DNA from: Chitinophaga parva
Lineage (GTDB): Bacteria > Bacteroidota > Bacteroidia > Chitinophagales > Chitinophagaceae
DNA length: 64,000 bases
Assembly: GCF_003071345.1 (NCBI RefSeq)
Contig: NZ_QCYK01000001.1
Coordinates: 434,001-498,000, forward strand
Direction: 5' to 3'
Part shown: piece after piece, positions 53,652 to 62,964 of the stretch
Layout: each line of letters opens with the position of its first letter
Numbering within the stretch: position 1 is the first letter of the stretch
The notes under the pieces: generated by a model
Databases searched by the model: none
What the model was told of the DNA's origin: nothing
Seen by the model: only the letters and a program-made list of their open reading frames with translations
Position numbers and translations under genes: made by a program

Positions 53652-55829
53652 ATGAAAAAAAACCTGTTCGTCCTTATCCTGCTGCTGGCTGCCCAGGTGA
53701 CCCGCGCGGATGAAGGCATGTGGCTGCCCTACCTCCTGGGCCAGCAAACCTATAACGACATGGTGAAGCGCGGCCTGAAGCTCACGAAAGAGCAGCTGTA
53801 CAGCATTAACAAGGCCTCCATCAAAGATGCTATTATCATTTTTGGTGGCGGCTGCACCGGAGAGATCGTGAGCAACGAAGGCCTGATCTTTACCAACCAT
53901 CACTGTGGCTACGCCGCTGTGGCCGCGGCCAGCACCGTGGAGCACAACTACCTGAAGAATGGCTTCTATGCCCGCAGCAAGCAGGAGGAAATCCCTTCCA
54001 GGAACCTTTCCGTGCAGTTCCTGGTGCGCGTGGAAGATGTAACCAACCAGATGAACGATGCGCTGAAAGGCCTCAGCGGCATGGAGCGCGTAAACGCACA
54101 GCAACATAAAACGCAGGAACTGGTAGCCAAAGCCACGGAAGGCACCGGCTACGAAGCCAGCGTGAGTCCCATTTTCAAAGGCAATCAATTCCTGCTCTAC
54201 GTGTACGAGCGCTATAAAGATATCCGCCTGGTAGGCGTTCCGCCGGAAAGCATCGGCAAGTTTGGCGGCGATACCGACAACTGGGAATGGCCCCGCCACA
54301 CGGGCGACTTCTCTATTTTCCGCGTGTACACGGATAAGAATGGAAAACCGGCAGAATATAGTGCAGACAATGTGCCCATGAAGCCCAGGTATTTCCTGCC
54401 TGTGTCTACCAAGGGCGTGAAAGAAGGCGACTACGCCATGATCTTTGGCTATCCTGGTGGAACTAACCGTTATGAAACATCCTTTGGTGTAAACCTGAAG
54501 ACCAGCGTGGAAAACCCGGCCATCGTAAACCTGCGCGATGTACGCCTGAAGGCCATGTTTGAGCAGATGAAGAAAGACCCGGCCGTGAAACTGAAGCTGG
54601 CCTCCAGCTACGCCGGCATTGCCAACTACTGGAAATTCTTTGACGGCGAAAGCAAACAACTGCTGAAGTATGGCGTGGAAGACCAAAAGAAAAAACAGGA
54701 AGCCGCCTTTACCCAGTGGGCCAAAGGCAAGCCGGAATATGAAAATATCTTCCGCGATTATGCCAAGGCATACGATGAATGGCGCCCCTACGCTAAACAC
54801 CGCCAGTACCTGCGCGAAGGCATCCTGGGCTCTCCCCTGGCGGCTTTTGCGGCAAACCTGGTGCTCGTTGAACGGGCCCTCACTACACCCGGCGCCCCGG
54901 CTGATGCGGTACCCAAGGCTATGACCGCCGTGAGCGAAGCCCGCAAAACATTCCTGGCCGGTGAAGATAAACCCAGCGACCAGAAAATACTGGCGGCCAC
55001 CGCACGCATGTTCTACACAGACATTGACAAAAACCAGCAGCCCATCGGTTTTTACGAAGACATCCGCAGCAAATTTGGCAGCCTGGATGATGACAACACC
55101 TGGCGCATCTGGGCCGCTTCCGTGATGAGCAACACCTTCATCCTGGATGATAAAAAATGGAACGACTTTGCAGCCCACCCGGATGCGGTGACCCTGCAGA
55201 ACGACCCGGCCTTTGCCTACGCCAGTGCTTTCCTGAAAAACTACAACAGCAAGTACCTGCCCATCTTTGCCAAGTTTACCACCACGAACGAGGACCTGGG
55301 CCGCGAATACCTGAAAGGCGTAATGGAAATGGAGCCCAACAAGCAGCGCTACCCGGATGCCACCTTCACCATGCGCGTAACTTACGGCAACGTGAAAGCC
55401 TACAGCCCTCGTGACGCCGTGCATTATGATTATGCCTGCACTATGACTGGCGTAATGGAAAAATATGTGCCCGGTGATTATGAATTTGACCTGCCGCAAA
55501 ACTACATTGACGCGTACAGGCGCAAAGACTTTGGCCCGTACAAGGACGCTGCGCGCAATGATGTGGTGGTGTGCTTTATCACAACCAACGACATTACCGG
55601 TGGCAACTCCGGCTCCCCGGTAATGAACGCAAACGGTGAACTGGTAGGCCTGGCCTTTGACGGCAACTACGAGGCCCTCAGCCACAAGATCCAGTTTGAC
55701 CCGGTGTACAACCGTACCATCTGCGTGGATGTACGCTATGTACTGTGGTGCATTGACAAACTGGGGGGCGGCAAAAACCTGGTCGACGAGCTGAAACTCA
55801 GCGGCGCACCAGTGGCGAAAAAGAAATAA
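53652..55829 (+). CDS. S46-family dipeptidyl-peptidase (DPP7-like)
   Basis: S46 peptidases are periplasmic serine enzymes of Bacteroidota and Proteobacteria that release dipeptides from oligopeptides. The protein has 725 residues from the ATG at 53652, with a signal peptide (MKKNLFVLILLLAAQVTRA). The catalytic His is in FTNHHCGYAAV (His83/84), the Ser in GGNSGSP (Ser653). The residue that sets specificity in known family members, Arg in DPP11 and Gly in DPP7, is Gly671 here (LAFDGNYEA), so preference for hydrophobic P1 residues is expected. The longer frame from 53502 is rejected because it precedes the signal peptide. Confidence 0.93.
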   Translation: MKKNLFVLILLLAAQVTRADEGMWLPYLLGQQTYNDMVKRGLKLTKEQLYSINKASIKDAIIIFGGGCTGEIVSNEGLIFTNHHCGYAAVAAASTVEHNYLKNGFYARSKQEEIPSRNLSVQFLVRVEDVTNQMNDALKGLSGMERVNAQQHKTQELVAKATEGTGYEASVSPIFKGNQFLLYVYERYKDIRLVGVPPESIGKFGGDTDNWEWPRHTGDFSIFRVYTDKNGKPAEYSADNVPMKPRYFLPVSTKGVKEGDYAMIFGYPGGTNRYETSFGVNLKTSVENPAIVNLRDVRLKAMFEQMKKDPAVKLKLASSYAGIANYWKFFDGESKQLLKYGVEDQKKKQEAAFTQWAKGKPEYENIFRDYAKAYDEWRPYAKHRQYLREGILGSPLAAFAANLVLVERALTTPGAPADAVPKAMTAVSEARKTFLAGEDKPSDQKILAATARMFYTDIDKNQQPIGFYEDIRSKFGSLDDDNTWRIWAASVMSNTFILDDKKWNDFAAHPDAVTLQNDPAFAYASAFLKNYNSKYLPIFAKFTTTNEDLGREYLKGVMEMEPNKQRYPDATFTMRVTYGNVKAYSPRDAVHYDYACTMTGVMEKYVPGDYEFDLPQNYIDAYRRKDFGPYKDAARNDVVVCFITTNDITGGNSGSPVMNANGELVGLAFDGNYEALSHKIQFDPVYNRTICVDVRYVLWCIDKLGGGKNLVDELKLSGAPVAKKK

Positions 55830-55848
55830 ACAACCGCGCTTTACCGCA

Positions 55849-55886
55849 TAAAAAAAGGCCGTCCCGGTATAAACCAGGACGGCCTT
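55849..55886. terminator. Bidirectional terminator between the peptidase and nucleoid-protein genes
   Basis: AAGGCCGTCC (55855-55864) pairs with GGACGGCCTT (55877-55886). The minus side has a T-run; the plus side is weaker. Confidence 0.8.
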
Positions 55887-55895
55887 CTCATTTAT

Positions 55896-56948
55896 CTAAG
55901 CTTCGCTTTCAAAGAATAGTTTGTAATAATTCATATTCATCGTTTCATCAAAGCCCCGCTCCACCATCTCACGGTTGCCATGGATATAAATGTGAAAATT
56001 TTTATCCAGCTTGATCACTGTTTTGAATACCTTATTCTGCTTTTTAACGGCAGCGGAAGAGATGTCAAAACTTTCCGGGAATGCTTCCTGGTTCTCTTTT
56101 TCAAAGTACTCGCGATAGGATTTGAAAGACTCAATAGCCTCGGGATGGCCCAGTACTTCTTCGGCAAATTCTTCCATCTGGAAATGGTCCTTTTCCTTGA
56201 AGTAGGCGGCTGATTTGTTCATGAGGTCTGCCTGGTCCACGCGGTTCAGCTCAAACTCGGTGGGCAGCTTGTTGTTGATGAACTGCTTGCACATGTTCAC
56301 CATATTTTCCGTTTGATGATAGCTGTCTGCCCGGCGCTGCACCTGCAGGAAGGCATCTTTCCAGTAAATGGCCTCATTCTGCTTGCTGATGCTGTCTACC
56401 ACACTCACTTTGTAGCCATCTTCTTCTTCAATATTGAACACCAGGCAGCCCTTATCCAGCTTGGAAATATTGATGCCATCATCATGGTTTACCTGGTAGT
56501 TCTCGTCCTGCAGGTACACCTTCAGGTAGGTATCGCGGTTCTCTGATTTAAAGATGCCCACTGCTTCCACTTCCTCTCCGTCCACCTGGCATTTACTGAA
56601 GTGCACAATGTACAGCTCCCCGCCTTTCACCTTGGGGTGGGTGCTGTGTTTATACAGGTGTTTGGCAATGTTGACGGACTGCTCCTGGAAAGTTTCCACA
56701 TCCTCAAAAATGCGCCGGCAGTACTGGTACACTTCGTTCAGGTTGAGGTCTGCCTCGTGGGTGAAGCGGAAAAATTCCGCATTGTTGGTGAATGGCTGGA
56801 TAAAATAGGTGAGCAGCAACTGGCTGATCATCTCATCTTCCAGGGCCAGGGGGCTTTGGGAAAATACAAGTGGCTCTTCTTTAGATGCGTTGCCTACTTT
56901 ATGAATAGTAAGTTTCTCCAGGTCTTTGATGTCGGAAACATGAATCAT
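55896..56948 (-). CDS. Nucleoid-associated protein (NdpA-like)
   Basis: The protein has 350 residues. The pattern fits the nucleoid-associated NdpA/YejK family: IHKVGNASKEEPLVFSQSPLAL.., the middle segment with HFSKCQVDGEEVEAVGIFKSENRDTYLKV, and a C-terminal IHGNREMVERGFDETMNMNYYKLFFESEA. It is soluble with no membrane segment. The family is thought to associate with the chromosome, with unknown mechanism. It is convergent with the S46 gene and divergent from the SMP-30-like gene. Confidence 0.85.
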   Translation of the reverse strand: MIHVSDIKDLEKLTIHKVGNASKEEPLVFSQSPLALEDEMISQLLLTYFIQPFTNNAEFFRFTHEADLNLNEVYQYCRRIFEDVETFQEQSVNIAKHLYKHSTHPKVKGGELYIVHFSKCQVDGEEVEAVGIFKSENRDTYLKVYLQDENYQVNHDDGINISKLDKGCLVFNIEEEDGYKVSVVDSISKQNEAIYWKDAFLQVQRRADSYHQTENMVNMCKQFINNKLPTEFELNRVDQADLMNKSAAYFKEKDHFQMEEFAEEVLGHPEAIESFKSYREYFEKENQEAFPESFDISSAAVKKQNKVFKTVIKLDKNFHIYIHGNREMVERGFDETMNMNYYKLFFESEA

Positions 56949-57040
56949 ATTAAATAATTATATTGTCCGACCAAGGCGCCGGGGGTGCAAAAATATCACC
57001 ATTTTCCTTATTTTGATGGCTGTAAAACGAAGGGGATATT

Positions 57041-57940
57041 ATGAAAAAAATACCATTGCTGCTGGCCACTGTGTTTGTCACCGTGACGGCCACCGCCCAG
57101 AAAGTGACCGATGACTTTAACCAGGCCAACGATCTCACTGCGGAAAACATGTTCAGCAAGAACATCGAAGGCCCCAACTTTGACCGGGCCGGTAATCTTT
57201 ACGTAGTGAATTTTGAAAAAGACGGCACCATCGGCAAGATCAATACCCGCAACGGTAGCGGCAAAATCTTCGTAACCCTGCCGGATAGCAGCATTGGCAA
57301 CGGGGTGCACTTTGACAGCAAGGGCACCATGTACCTGCCGGACTTTGTGGGTCACAACATCCTGACGGTGGACATGCGCACCAAAAAAGTAAGCGTATAC
57401 CTGCACAACGATGCCTTTAATCAGCCCAATGACCTGTGCTTCATGAAGAACGACGGCTTCTTTGCCTCCGATCCCAACTGGAAGGAAAATACCGGCCAGG
57501 TATGGTTTATTAAAGACGGCAAAGCCACGCTGGTGGCCAAAGACATGGGCACTACCAACGGCATAGAACTAAGCCCCGACGAGCGCACCCTGTATGTAAA
57601 TGAAGGCACCCAGCGCAGGATCTGGAAGTTCCGGGTAGACAACAAGGGGAACCTGAGTCATAAAGAGCTTTTCTATGAATTTGAAGACGGCGGCATGGAT
57701 GGCATGAAATGCGATAAGAACGGCAACCTTTATGTGTGCCGCTGGGGCACAGGCCAGATCGTAGTACTGGCGCCCACGGGCCGCATTTTCAACACCATCA
57801 ACCTGCGCGGCAAGCAATGCAGCAACCTGGTTTTTGGCGGCCCCGACGGACAAACCATTTACGTAACCCTGCAGGACCGGAAGTGCGTGGAATGGGTGCG
57901 GGTGGCCATTCCGGGTAAAAAGTTTGATAAAAGACAGTAG
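57041..57940 (+). CDS. SMP-30/gluconolactonase-like beta-propeller protein, secreted
   Basis: The protein has 299 residues. A signal peptide (MKKIPLLLATVFVTVTATAQ) is followed by a six-bladed beta-propeller of the SMP-30/gluconolactonase family: GPNFDRAGNLYVVNFEKDGTIGKI, GNGVHFDSKGTMYLPDFVGHNIL, FNQPNDLCFMKNDGFFASDPNW, GTTNGIELSPDERTLYVNEGTQ and GGMDGMKCDKNGNLYVCRWGTG. The conserved acidic and Asn residues of the metal site are in PNDL and NGIELSPD. It is likely a periplasmic lactonase, substrate unknown. Confidence 0.88.
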   Translation: MKKIPLLLATVFVTVTATAQKVTDDFNQANDLTAENMFSKNIEGPNFDRAGNLYVVNFEKDGTIGKINTRNGSGKIFVTLPDSSIGNGVHFDSKGTMYLPDFVGHNILTVDMRTKKVSVYLHNDAFNQPNDLCFMKNDGFFASDPNWKENTGQVWFIKDGKATLVAKDMGTTNGIELSPDERTLYVNEGTQRRIWKFRVDNKGNLSHKELFYEFEDGGMDGMKCDKNGNLYVCRWGTGQIVVLAPTGRIFNTINLRGKQCSNLVFGGPDGQTIYVTLQDRKCVEWVRVAIPGKKFDKRQ

Positions 57941-57966
57941 GCAGGGGTAATACCACGTATTCCAAT

Positions 57967-58018
57967 AAAAAATCCAAATTCCAACGACGCGATACGGTCA
58001 TGGAATTTGGATTTTTTT
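57967..58018. terminator. Bidirectional terminator between SMP-30-like gene and fabG
   Basis: AATCCAAATTCCA (57971-57983) pairs with TGGAATTTGGATT (58001-58013), with T-runs on both sides. Confidence 0.9.
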
Positions 58019-58042
58019 ATGTTGCTGCGGGCAGTTTCTAGA

Positions 58043-58795
58043 TTAGATGTTCAGCCCACCGCAAACGCTCAGCGTCTGGCCGGTGAGGTAAGCGCCCATA
58101 TCGCTGGCCAGGAACAGGCAGCTGTTGGCAATATCTTCCGTGGTACCAAAGCGGCCCAGGGGGATTTTTTCCATGTAGTTATTCTTGGCGTCGCCATCCT
58201 GCAGGTAGTGGGTCATGTCTGTTTCAATGAAGCCGGGGGCAATAGCGTTGCAACGGATGTTGCGGCTGCCCAGCTCCTTGGCCACAGACTTGGTGAACCC
58301 GATGATACCGGCCTTGGAAGCGGCGTAGCTGCTCTGGCCTGCATTGCCCTGGATACCGATGATGGAGCTCATGTTAATGATCACACCACTTCTGGCTTTC
58401 ATCATGGGGCGGATCACCTGCTTGGTCATGTTGAACACACTTTTCAGGTTCGTGTTCATCACATCATCCCACTGCTCGGGGCTCATGCGGAGCAGGAGGT
58501 TATCTTTGGAGATGCCGGCATTGTTCACGCAGATATCTACGGTGCCAAAATCTTTCAGTACTTCATTTACCAGGGTTTCGCATTCTGCAAATACGCCGGC
58601 GTTTGACTTATAAGCTTTTGCTTTTACGCCAAATGCCTGCAGTTTTTGTTCCAGTGCCTTTGCTTTTTCATCGGAGCTCAGGTAGGTGAATGCCACGTTT
58701 GCGCCATGTTCAGCGAATTTGAGGGCAATGCCTTCACCAATACCACGGCTGGCGCCCGTTACAATTGCCACTTTGTTCTCCAGTAATTTCATCAT
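58043..58795 (-). CDS. fabG: 3-oxoacyl-[acyl-carrier-protein] reductase
   Basis: FabG is an NADPH-dependent short-chain dehydrogenase that reduces 3-oxoacyl-ACP during fatty acid elongation. The protein has 250 residues. The nucleotide-binding TGASRGIGEGIA, the NNAGIS motif, the catalytic Ser in MSSIIG, and YAASKAG (Tyr and Lys) are intact, with the IAPGFIETDM segment after it. ATG 58795 and 58792 are both possible. It is not in a fatty acid gene cluster, so it may have another substrate, but the sequence is FabG-like. Confidence 0.92.
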   Translation of the reverse strand: MMKLLENKVAIVTGASRGIGEGIALKFAEHGANVAFTYLSSDEKAKALEQKLQAFGVKAKAYKSNAGVFAECETLVNEVLKDFGTVDICVNNAGISKDNLLLRMSPEQWDDVMNTNLKSVFNMTKQVIRPMMKARSGVIINMSSIIGIQGNAGQSSYAASKAGIIGFTKSVAKELGSRNIRCNAIAPGFIETDMTHYLQDGDAKNNYMEKIPLGRFGTTEDIANSCLFLASDMGAYLTGQTLSVCGGLNI

Positions 58796-58836
58796 TATGC
58801 GTGTAGTTATAGGTTAATAGCAACCCCGCGGGCATG

Positions 58837-60360
58837 CTATTGTTGCTTTGAAAATGTAAGTATCTCTTCTACAAAATTGCGTTCATTGTTCAGGCGGGGC
58901 ACTTTATGCTGGCCACCCAGTTTTCCCTTGCTCTTCAGCCATTCCGTGAAGGTGCCTTCCTTCATCACATGCACCACGGGACGGGCCAGGGCAATGTCTT
59001 TGTGGCGTTTGGCCTCGTAATCGGAGTTGTGTTGTTTCAACGTGCTATCCAGCACATCGATGAAGTGCTCCAGGTTATCCGGCTGCTGGCCAAACTCAAT
59101 GAGCCATTCATGGCCACCGTTACTGCCCTCTGAGAAGTACACGGGGGCGGCGGTATAATCATTTACCACGGCGCCGGTGGCCTCGCAGGCGGTGGCTATG
59201 GCCTGGTCTGAGTTGTCTACGATCAGTTCTTCCCCAAATGCGTTGATGAAGGATTTGGTGCGCCCGCTCACTTTTACACGGAAGGGAGACAGGGAGGTAA
59301 ACTGCACGGTATCGCCCACCAGGTAGCGCCACAGGCCCCCGTTGGTGCTGATGATCAGTGCATAGTTCTTACCCATTTCCACTTCGTTGAGCTGCAGGGT
59401 GCGGGGGGCTTCCCTGCCATATTCTTCCATGGGCATAAACTCATAGAAAATGCCATGGTTGAGGAAAAGCAGCAGGCCTTCTTCTCCGATCACATCCTGT
59501 GCGGCAAAGAAGCCTTCGGAAGCGTTGTACGTTTCCTGGTAGTACATGCCGGGCTTGCGGATAATGCGTTTGAACTGCTCGCGGTAAGGTTTGAAGCTTA
59601 CACCACCGTGCATGTACAGTTCTATATTGGGCCACACATCGGCCAGGTTGTCTGTGCCGGTGAGCTCAAAGATGCGTTTAATGAGTACCAGCGTCCAGGT
59701 GGGCACGCCGGCAATGGAGGTCACATTTTCGTGGATCACCGCATTGGCCATGCGTTCTATCTTTTCTTCCCACTCATCCATAAGGGCGATGGAAAGGTCC
59801 GGGGTACGGATCATATTGCCGTAAAAGGGCATGTTCTGCAGCATCACGGCGCTGAGGTCACCATAGTAAGAGTCTGCCGTGGCGGAAAGTTTATTGACCT
59901 GGTGGCTGCCCCCGATCACGAGCGACTTACCGGTGAGCACATCAGAGTCGGGGAAGTTGTTGTAAAACAGGGAGAGTACATCCCGGCCGGCGCGGTAGTG
60001 GCACTCGTCCAGGCTTTCTACGGTTACGGGGATGAATTTGCTTTTATCCGCGGTAGTGCCGCTGGATTTGGCAAACCATTTAATGGGGGTGTTCCACAAA
60101 ATATTCTGCTGGCCTTCCATCACGCGCTGGATGTAAGGTTTAATGGTATCGTAGGTATGAATGGGAACGCGCGTCTTGTATTCGTCTATTTTATAAATGT
60201 TGGAAAAGCCGTACTGCTTGCCAAACTCCGTATACTGGGCGGCGCTGATAAGGTTTTGGAATACCTGCTGCTGTACTTGCACCGGGTACTGCATAAAATA
60301 CTCTATGCGTCCCATCCGCAATCTTGCAAGTTGTGACAAGGCAGGACTTAATATTCTCAT
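58837..60360 (-). CDS. GH3-family acyl-adenylating protein
   Basis: The protein has 507 residues and resembles GH3 proteins, adenylate-forming enzymes that conjugate carboxylates to amino acids in plants and have bacterial homologues of unknown role. The ATP-binding SSGTTADKSKFIPVT (about 93-107), the YGASEGFFA-type segment (YNASEGFFAAQ) and LWRYLVGDTVQF, with the C-terminal SGRTKSFINAFGEELIVDN, are present. No motif for substrate choice is readable. It is encoded between fabG and lptB on the same strand. No clear operon link to either is seen. Confidence 0.88.
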   Translation of the reverse strand: MRILSPALSQLARLRMGRIEYFMQYPVQVQQQVFQNLISAAQYTEFGKQYGFSNIYKIDEYKTRVPIHTYDTIKPYIQRVMEGQQNILWNTPIKWFAKSSGTTADKSKFIPVTVESLDECHYRAGRDVLSLFYNNFPDSDVLTGKSLVIGGSHQVNKLSATADSYYGDLSAVMLQNMPFYGNMIRTPDLSIALMDEWEEKIERMANAVIHENVTSIAGVPTWTLVLIKRIFELTGTDNLADVWPNIELYMHGGVSFKPYREQFKRIIRKPGMYYQETYNASEGFFAAQDVIGEEGLLLFLNHGIFYEFMPMEEYGREAPRTLQLNEVEMGKNYALIISTNGGLWRYLVGDTVQFTSLSPFRVKVSGRTKSFINAFGEELIVDNSDQAIATACEATGAVVNDYTAAPVYFSEGSNGGHEWLIEFGQQPDNLEHFIDVLDSTLKQHNSDYEAKRHKDIALARPVVHVMKEGTFTEWLKSKGKLGGQHKVPRLNNERNFVEEILTFSKQQ

Positions 60361-60390
60361 ATAGGATACTAGTGTGGATTGAAATGTCTT

Positions 60391-61155
60391 TTACTGTTGT
60401 CTGGCGGCTTCGTCAAGATAATTCTTACGGTGCAGCACAAAATTCTGCCCAAGATACACTTTTCTCACCTGTTCGTCACTGGCCAGTTCCTCGGCCGTGC
60501 CGGATTTGAGGATCTTGCCTTCAAACAGCAGGTAGGCCCGGTCTGTGATGGAGAGGGTTTCCTGTACGTTATGGTCTGTGATGAGGATGCCAATGTTCTT
60601 GTATTTGAGCTTGGCCACGATGGCCTGGATGTCTTCCACGGCGATGGGGTCTATCCCTGCAAAGGGCTCATCCAGCAGGATAAATTTAGGGTCTACTGCG
60701 AGGGCGCGGGCTATTTCGGTACGGCGGCGCTCACCACCGGACAGTACATCCCCGGGGCTTTTGCGCACGTGGGTAAGGTGGAACTCTTCCAGCAGGCTTT
60801 CCAGCTTTTCCTTCTGCTGGGCCTTTTTGAGGTCCGTCATTTCCAGCACGGCGGCAATATTGTCTTCCACGCTGAGCTTGCGGAATACGGAGGCTTCCTG
60901 GGGCAGGTAGCCAATGCCCATCTGGGCCCGTTTATACATGGGCAGCTTGGTAATGTTCTGGGAGTCAAGGTATACGTTGCCTTCATCGGGTTTAATGAGG
61001 CCCACCACCATATAAAAAGTAGTGGTTTTGCCGGCGCCGTTAGGCCCCAGCAGGCCCACGATCTCCCCCTGTTCCACTTCTACGGATACGTGGTTCACCA
61101 CCGTGCGGGCTCCGTATTTCTTGACCAGTTGGTCTGTATGAATTTTAAGTCCCAT
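60391..61155 (-). CDS. lptB: LPS export ABC transporter ATP-binding protein
   Basis: LptB powers extraction of lipopolysaccharide by the LptB2FG transporter. The protein has 254 residues from ATG 61155. Walker A is [19 protein letters not shown] (about 40-58), Q-loop and signature [15 protein letters not shown], Walker [19 protein letters not shown] and the switch His in [11 protein letters not shown]. The phrase [22 protein letters not shown] is typical of LptB. The longer frame to 61236 is not supported, since it crosses the promoter box. LptF/G genes are not adjacent. Confidence 0.92.
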   Translation of the reverse strand: MGLKIHTDQLVKKYGARTVVNHVSVEVEQGEIVGLLGPNGAGKTTTFYMVVGLIKPDEGNVYLDSQNITKLPMYKRAQMGIGYLPQEASVFRKLSVEDNIAAVLEMTDLKKAQQKEKLESLLEEFHLTHVRKSPGDVLSGGERRRTEIARALAVDPKFILLDEPFAGIDPIAVEDIQAIVAKLKYKNIGILITDHNVQETLSITDRAYLLFEGKILKSGTAEELASDEQVRKVYLGQNFVLHRKNYLDEAARQQ

Positions 61156-61169
61156 ATGTTCAAACTGAG

Positions 61170-61177
61170 CAAAAATA
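61170..61177 (-). promoter_or_regulatory. -7 box of the lptB promoter
   Basis: Read on the minus strand this is TATTTTTG, a full match to TAnnTTTG, 14 bases before the ATG at 61155, giving a very short leader. Confidence 0.55.
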
Positions 61178-61313
61178 AGAAATAAGTTGAAAGTTAACCG
61201 GGTAAGGCCGCGCCGGGTGCGACTTTCCGGCTGCAATGGCCTCTGGCAAGGACTTTAACAGGTTGTTAATTTATGGATAGCCCGGTTTAGCTTAAAAAAA
61301 GGCAGAGATATAC

Positions 61314-61321
61314 TATTTTTG
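61314..61321 (+). promoter_or_regulatory. -7 box of the metF promoter
   Basis: TATTTTTG is a full match to TAnnTTTG, 37 bases before the metF ATG. Confidence 0.55.
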
Positions 61322-61358
61322 TCCGCGTTTAAAAACAAACGCCCCTCATACTCACATC

Positions 61359-62321
61359 ATGAAGATCACTGAACATATTGCTGCTGCAGCCGGGAAGAAG
61401 CAAACACCCATCTCTTTCGAAATATTGCCCCCCTTGAAGGGCAAGAGCATTGAATCCACCTACGACCACCTGGATCCGTTGATGGAATTCAAGCCTTCTT
61501 TCGTAAATGTGACCTACCATCGCAGCGAGCATATGTTCAAAAAGCGCCCGGATGGCACTTTTGAAAAGGTGGAGATCCGCAAGCGCCCCGGCACCGTAGG
61601 CATTTGCGCGGCGCTCATGAACCATTATAAGATAGACGCAGTACCCCACCTGATCTGTGGCGGCTTTACCCGGGAAGAAACGGAGAATGCCCTGATAGAC
61701 CTGGGTTTCCTGGGGGTAGACAACGTGCTGGTGCTGCGTGGGGATGCTCCTAAGAACGAAAGCTTCTTTGAGGCAGAGCCCGGCGGGCACCGCTATGCCA
61801 TAGAACTGCTGGAACAGGTGGCCAATATGAACAATGGCGTTTACCTGGAAAAAGACCTGCAGGGCGGCGTAAAGACCAACTTCTGCATAGGCGTGGCCGG
61901 CTACCCGGAAAAACATTCAGAAGCCCCCAACCTGCAGATAGACCTGGAATTCCTCAAGAAAAAAGTGGATGCCGGCGCTGAATACGTGATCACCCAGATG
62001 TTCTTCGATAACCAGAAGTACTTTGATTTCGTAACCCGCTGCCGCGCAGCAGGGATCAATATTCCCATCATCCCGGGCCTGAAACCGCTCACCAGCAAAA
62101 AGCAGCTCACCACCCTGCCTCCCATCTTCAATGTAGACATCCCGTCTGACCTGGCCCTGGCCATGATGAAGACCAAAACAGACAAAGAAGCAGAGCAGGT
62201 GGGCACTGAGTGGCTCATTGCCCAGTCCAAAGAACTCAAAGCATTTGGCGTACCCGTACTGCACTACTACACCCTGGGCAAGCCCATGGTAGTGCGCGAT
62301 GCGGTGGCAGCCATTGTATAA
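61359..62321 (+). CDS. metF: Methylenetetrahydrofolate reductase
   Basis: MetF reduces 5,10-methylene-tetrahydrofolate to 5-methyl-tetrahydrofolate with FAD, supplying the methyl for MetH. The protein has 320 residues, a TIM barrel. SFEILPPLKGKSIEST, VNVTYHR, PHLICGGFTREETENALIDL, VLVLRGDAP (about 127-135), CIGVAGYPEKH and YVITQMFFDNQKYFDF are conserved. It is a single gene with its own promoter, some 30 kb from the split metH genes. Confidence 0.94.
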   Translation: MKITEHIAAAAGKKQTPISFEILPPLKGKSIESTYDHLDPLMEFKPSFVNVTYHRSEHMFKKRPDGTFEKVEIRKRPGTVGICAALMNHYKIDAVPHLICGGFTREETENALIDLGFLGVDNVLVLRGDAPKNESFFEAEPGGHRYAIELLEQVANMNNGVYLEKDLQGGVKTNFCIGVAGYPEKHSEAPNLQIDLEFLKKKVDAGAEYVITQMFFDNQKYFDFVTRCRAAGINIPIIPGLKPLTSKKQLTTLPPIFNVDIPSDLALAMMKTKTDKEAEQVGTEWLIAQSKELKAFGVPVLHYYTLGKPMVVRDAVAAIV

Positions 62322-62375
62322 ACGATATTCCCATCATGTACAAGCCAGTGAACAAGGAAGATATAACCGCCTTTT

Positions 62376-62398
62376 AAAGGCCACGCCCGTGGCCTTTA
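62376..62398 (+). terminator. Hairpin terminator of metF
   Basis: AAAGGCCACG (62376-62385) pairs with CGTGGCCTTT (62388-62397); the T-run is short. Confidence 0.6.
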
Positions 62399-62467
62399 TA
62401 CACGTGCCCTGCCGCTCCCTACGGTGCAGGGTAGTTATTCTTTTGTATTCATACTACTTGTATCATT

Positions 62468-62893
62468 ATGCACACCCATACCGTAGCCGTTCCTGGCTGC
62501 AACCTTCATTATACTGTTTCCGGCAGCGGCGCCCCGCTGTTACTCATTCCCGCACTGGGTGGCGAAGCCTGGTGGTACCATAAACTGCTGCCCGTACTGG
62601 CCACCCACTTTACCGTGATCACCTATGACCAGCGCGGATGCGGGCAAAGCGCGCCTTCAGCTTTCCCCTCCTGTGTAAGTACCCAGAGCCACGATGCACT
62701 GTCCGTGCTGCAAGCTGCCGGCGAGGAAGCCGCCCATGTGGTGGGCCTGAGCAGTGGCGGCGCTATTGCGCTGGACCTGGCCCGGCAGGCAGGCACGCCC
62801 CTGGTCACTTTCCCGGGGCACCACCTCTCTTCCTTCCACGACGCGGAGGCCTGGAGCCAGCGGCTGCTGGCGCATTTGCAGGCATTGGCATAA
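62468..62893 (+). CDS. Alpha/beta hydrolase, internally shortened
   Basis: The protein has 141 residues, about half the usual 260-290. It begins as a typical alpha/beta hydrolase (LHYTVSGSGAPLLLIPALGGEAWWYHKLLPVL, then TVITYDQRGCGQS and the nucleophile elbow GLSSGG at about 93-98). It then jumps from LDLARQAG directly to TPLVTFPGHHLSSFHDAEAWSQRLLAHL, the segment containing the terminal catalytic His. The cap region and the Asp-bearing strand are missing, consistent with an in-frame internal deletion. It may be a non-functional remnant. Promoter and function are unclear. Confidence 0.75.
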   Translation: MHTHTVAVPGCNLHYTVSGSGAPLLLIPALGGEAWWYHKLLPVLATHFTVITYDQRGCGQSAPSAFPSCVSTQSHDALSVLQAAGEEAAHVVGLSSGGAIALDLARQAGTPLVTFPGHHLSSFHDAEAWSQRLLAHLQALA

Positions 62894-62899
62894 AAAAAC

Positions 62900-62934
62900 G
62901 AAAGGCATGTTGCACAAAACAACATGCCTTTTTT
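62900..62934. terminator. Terminator between the hydrolase and barrel genes
   Basis: AAAGGCATGTTG (62901-62912) pairs with CAACATGCCTTT (62920-62931). T-runs lie on both sides. Confidence 0.85.
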
Positions 62935-62964
62935 ATACCGGCTAGTGGCCGGGAATACCTGTTA

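Noticed and set aside
53643..55685. 680-residue minus-strand frame over the S46 peptidase gene
   Set aside because: It is opposite a clear peptidase gene and lacks any domain.
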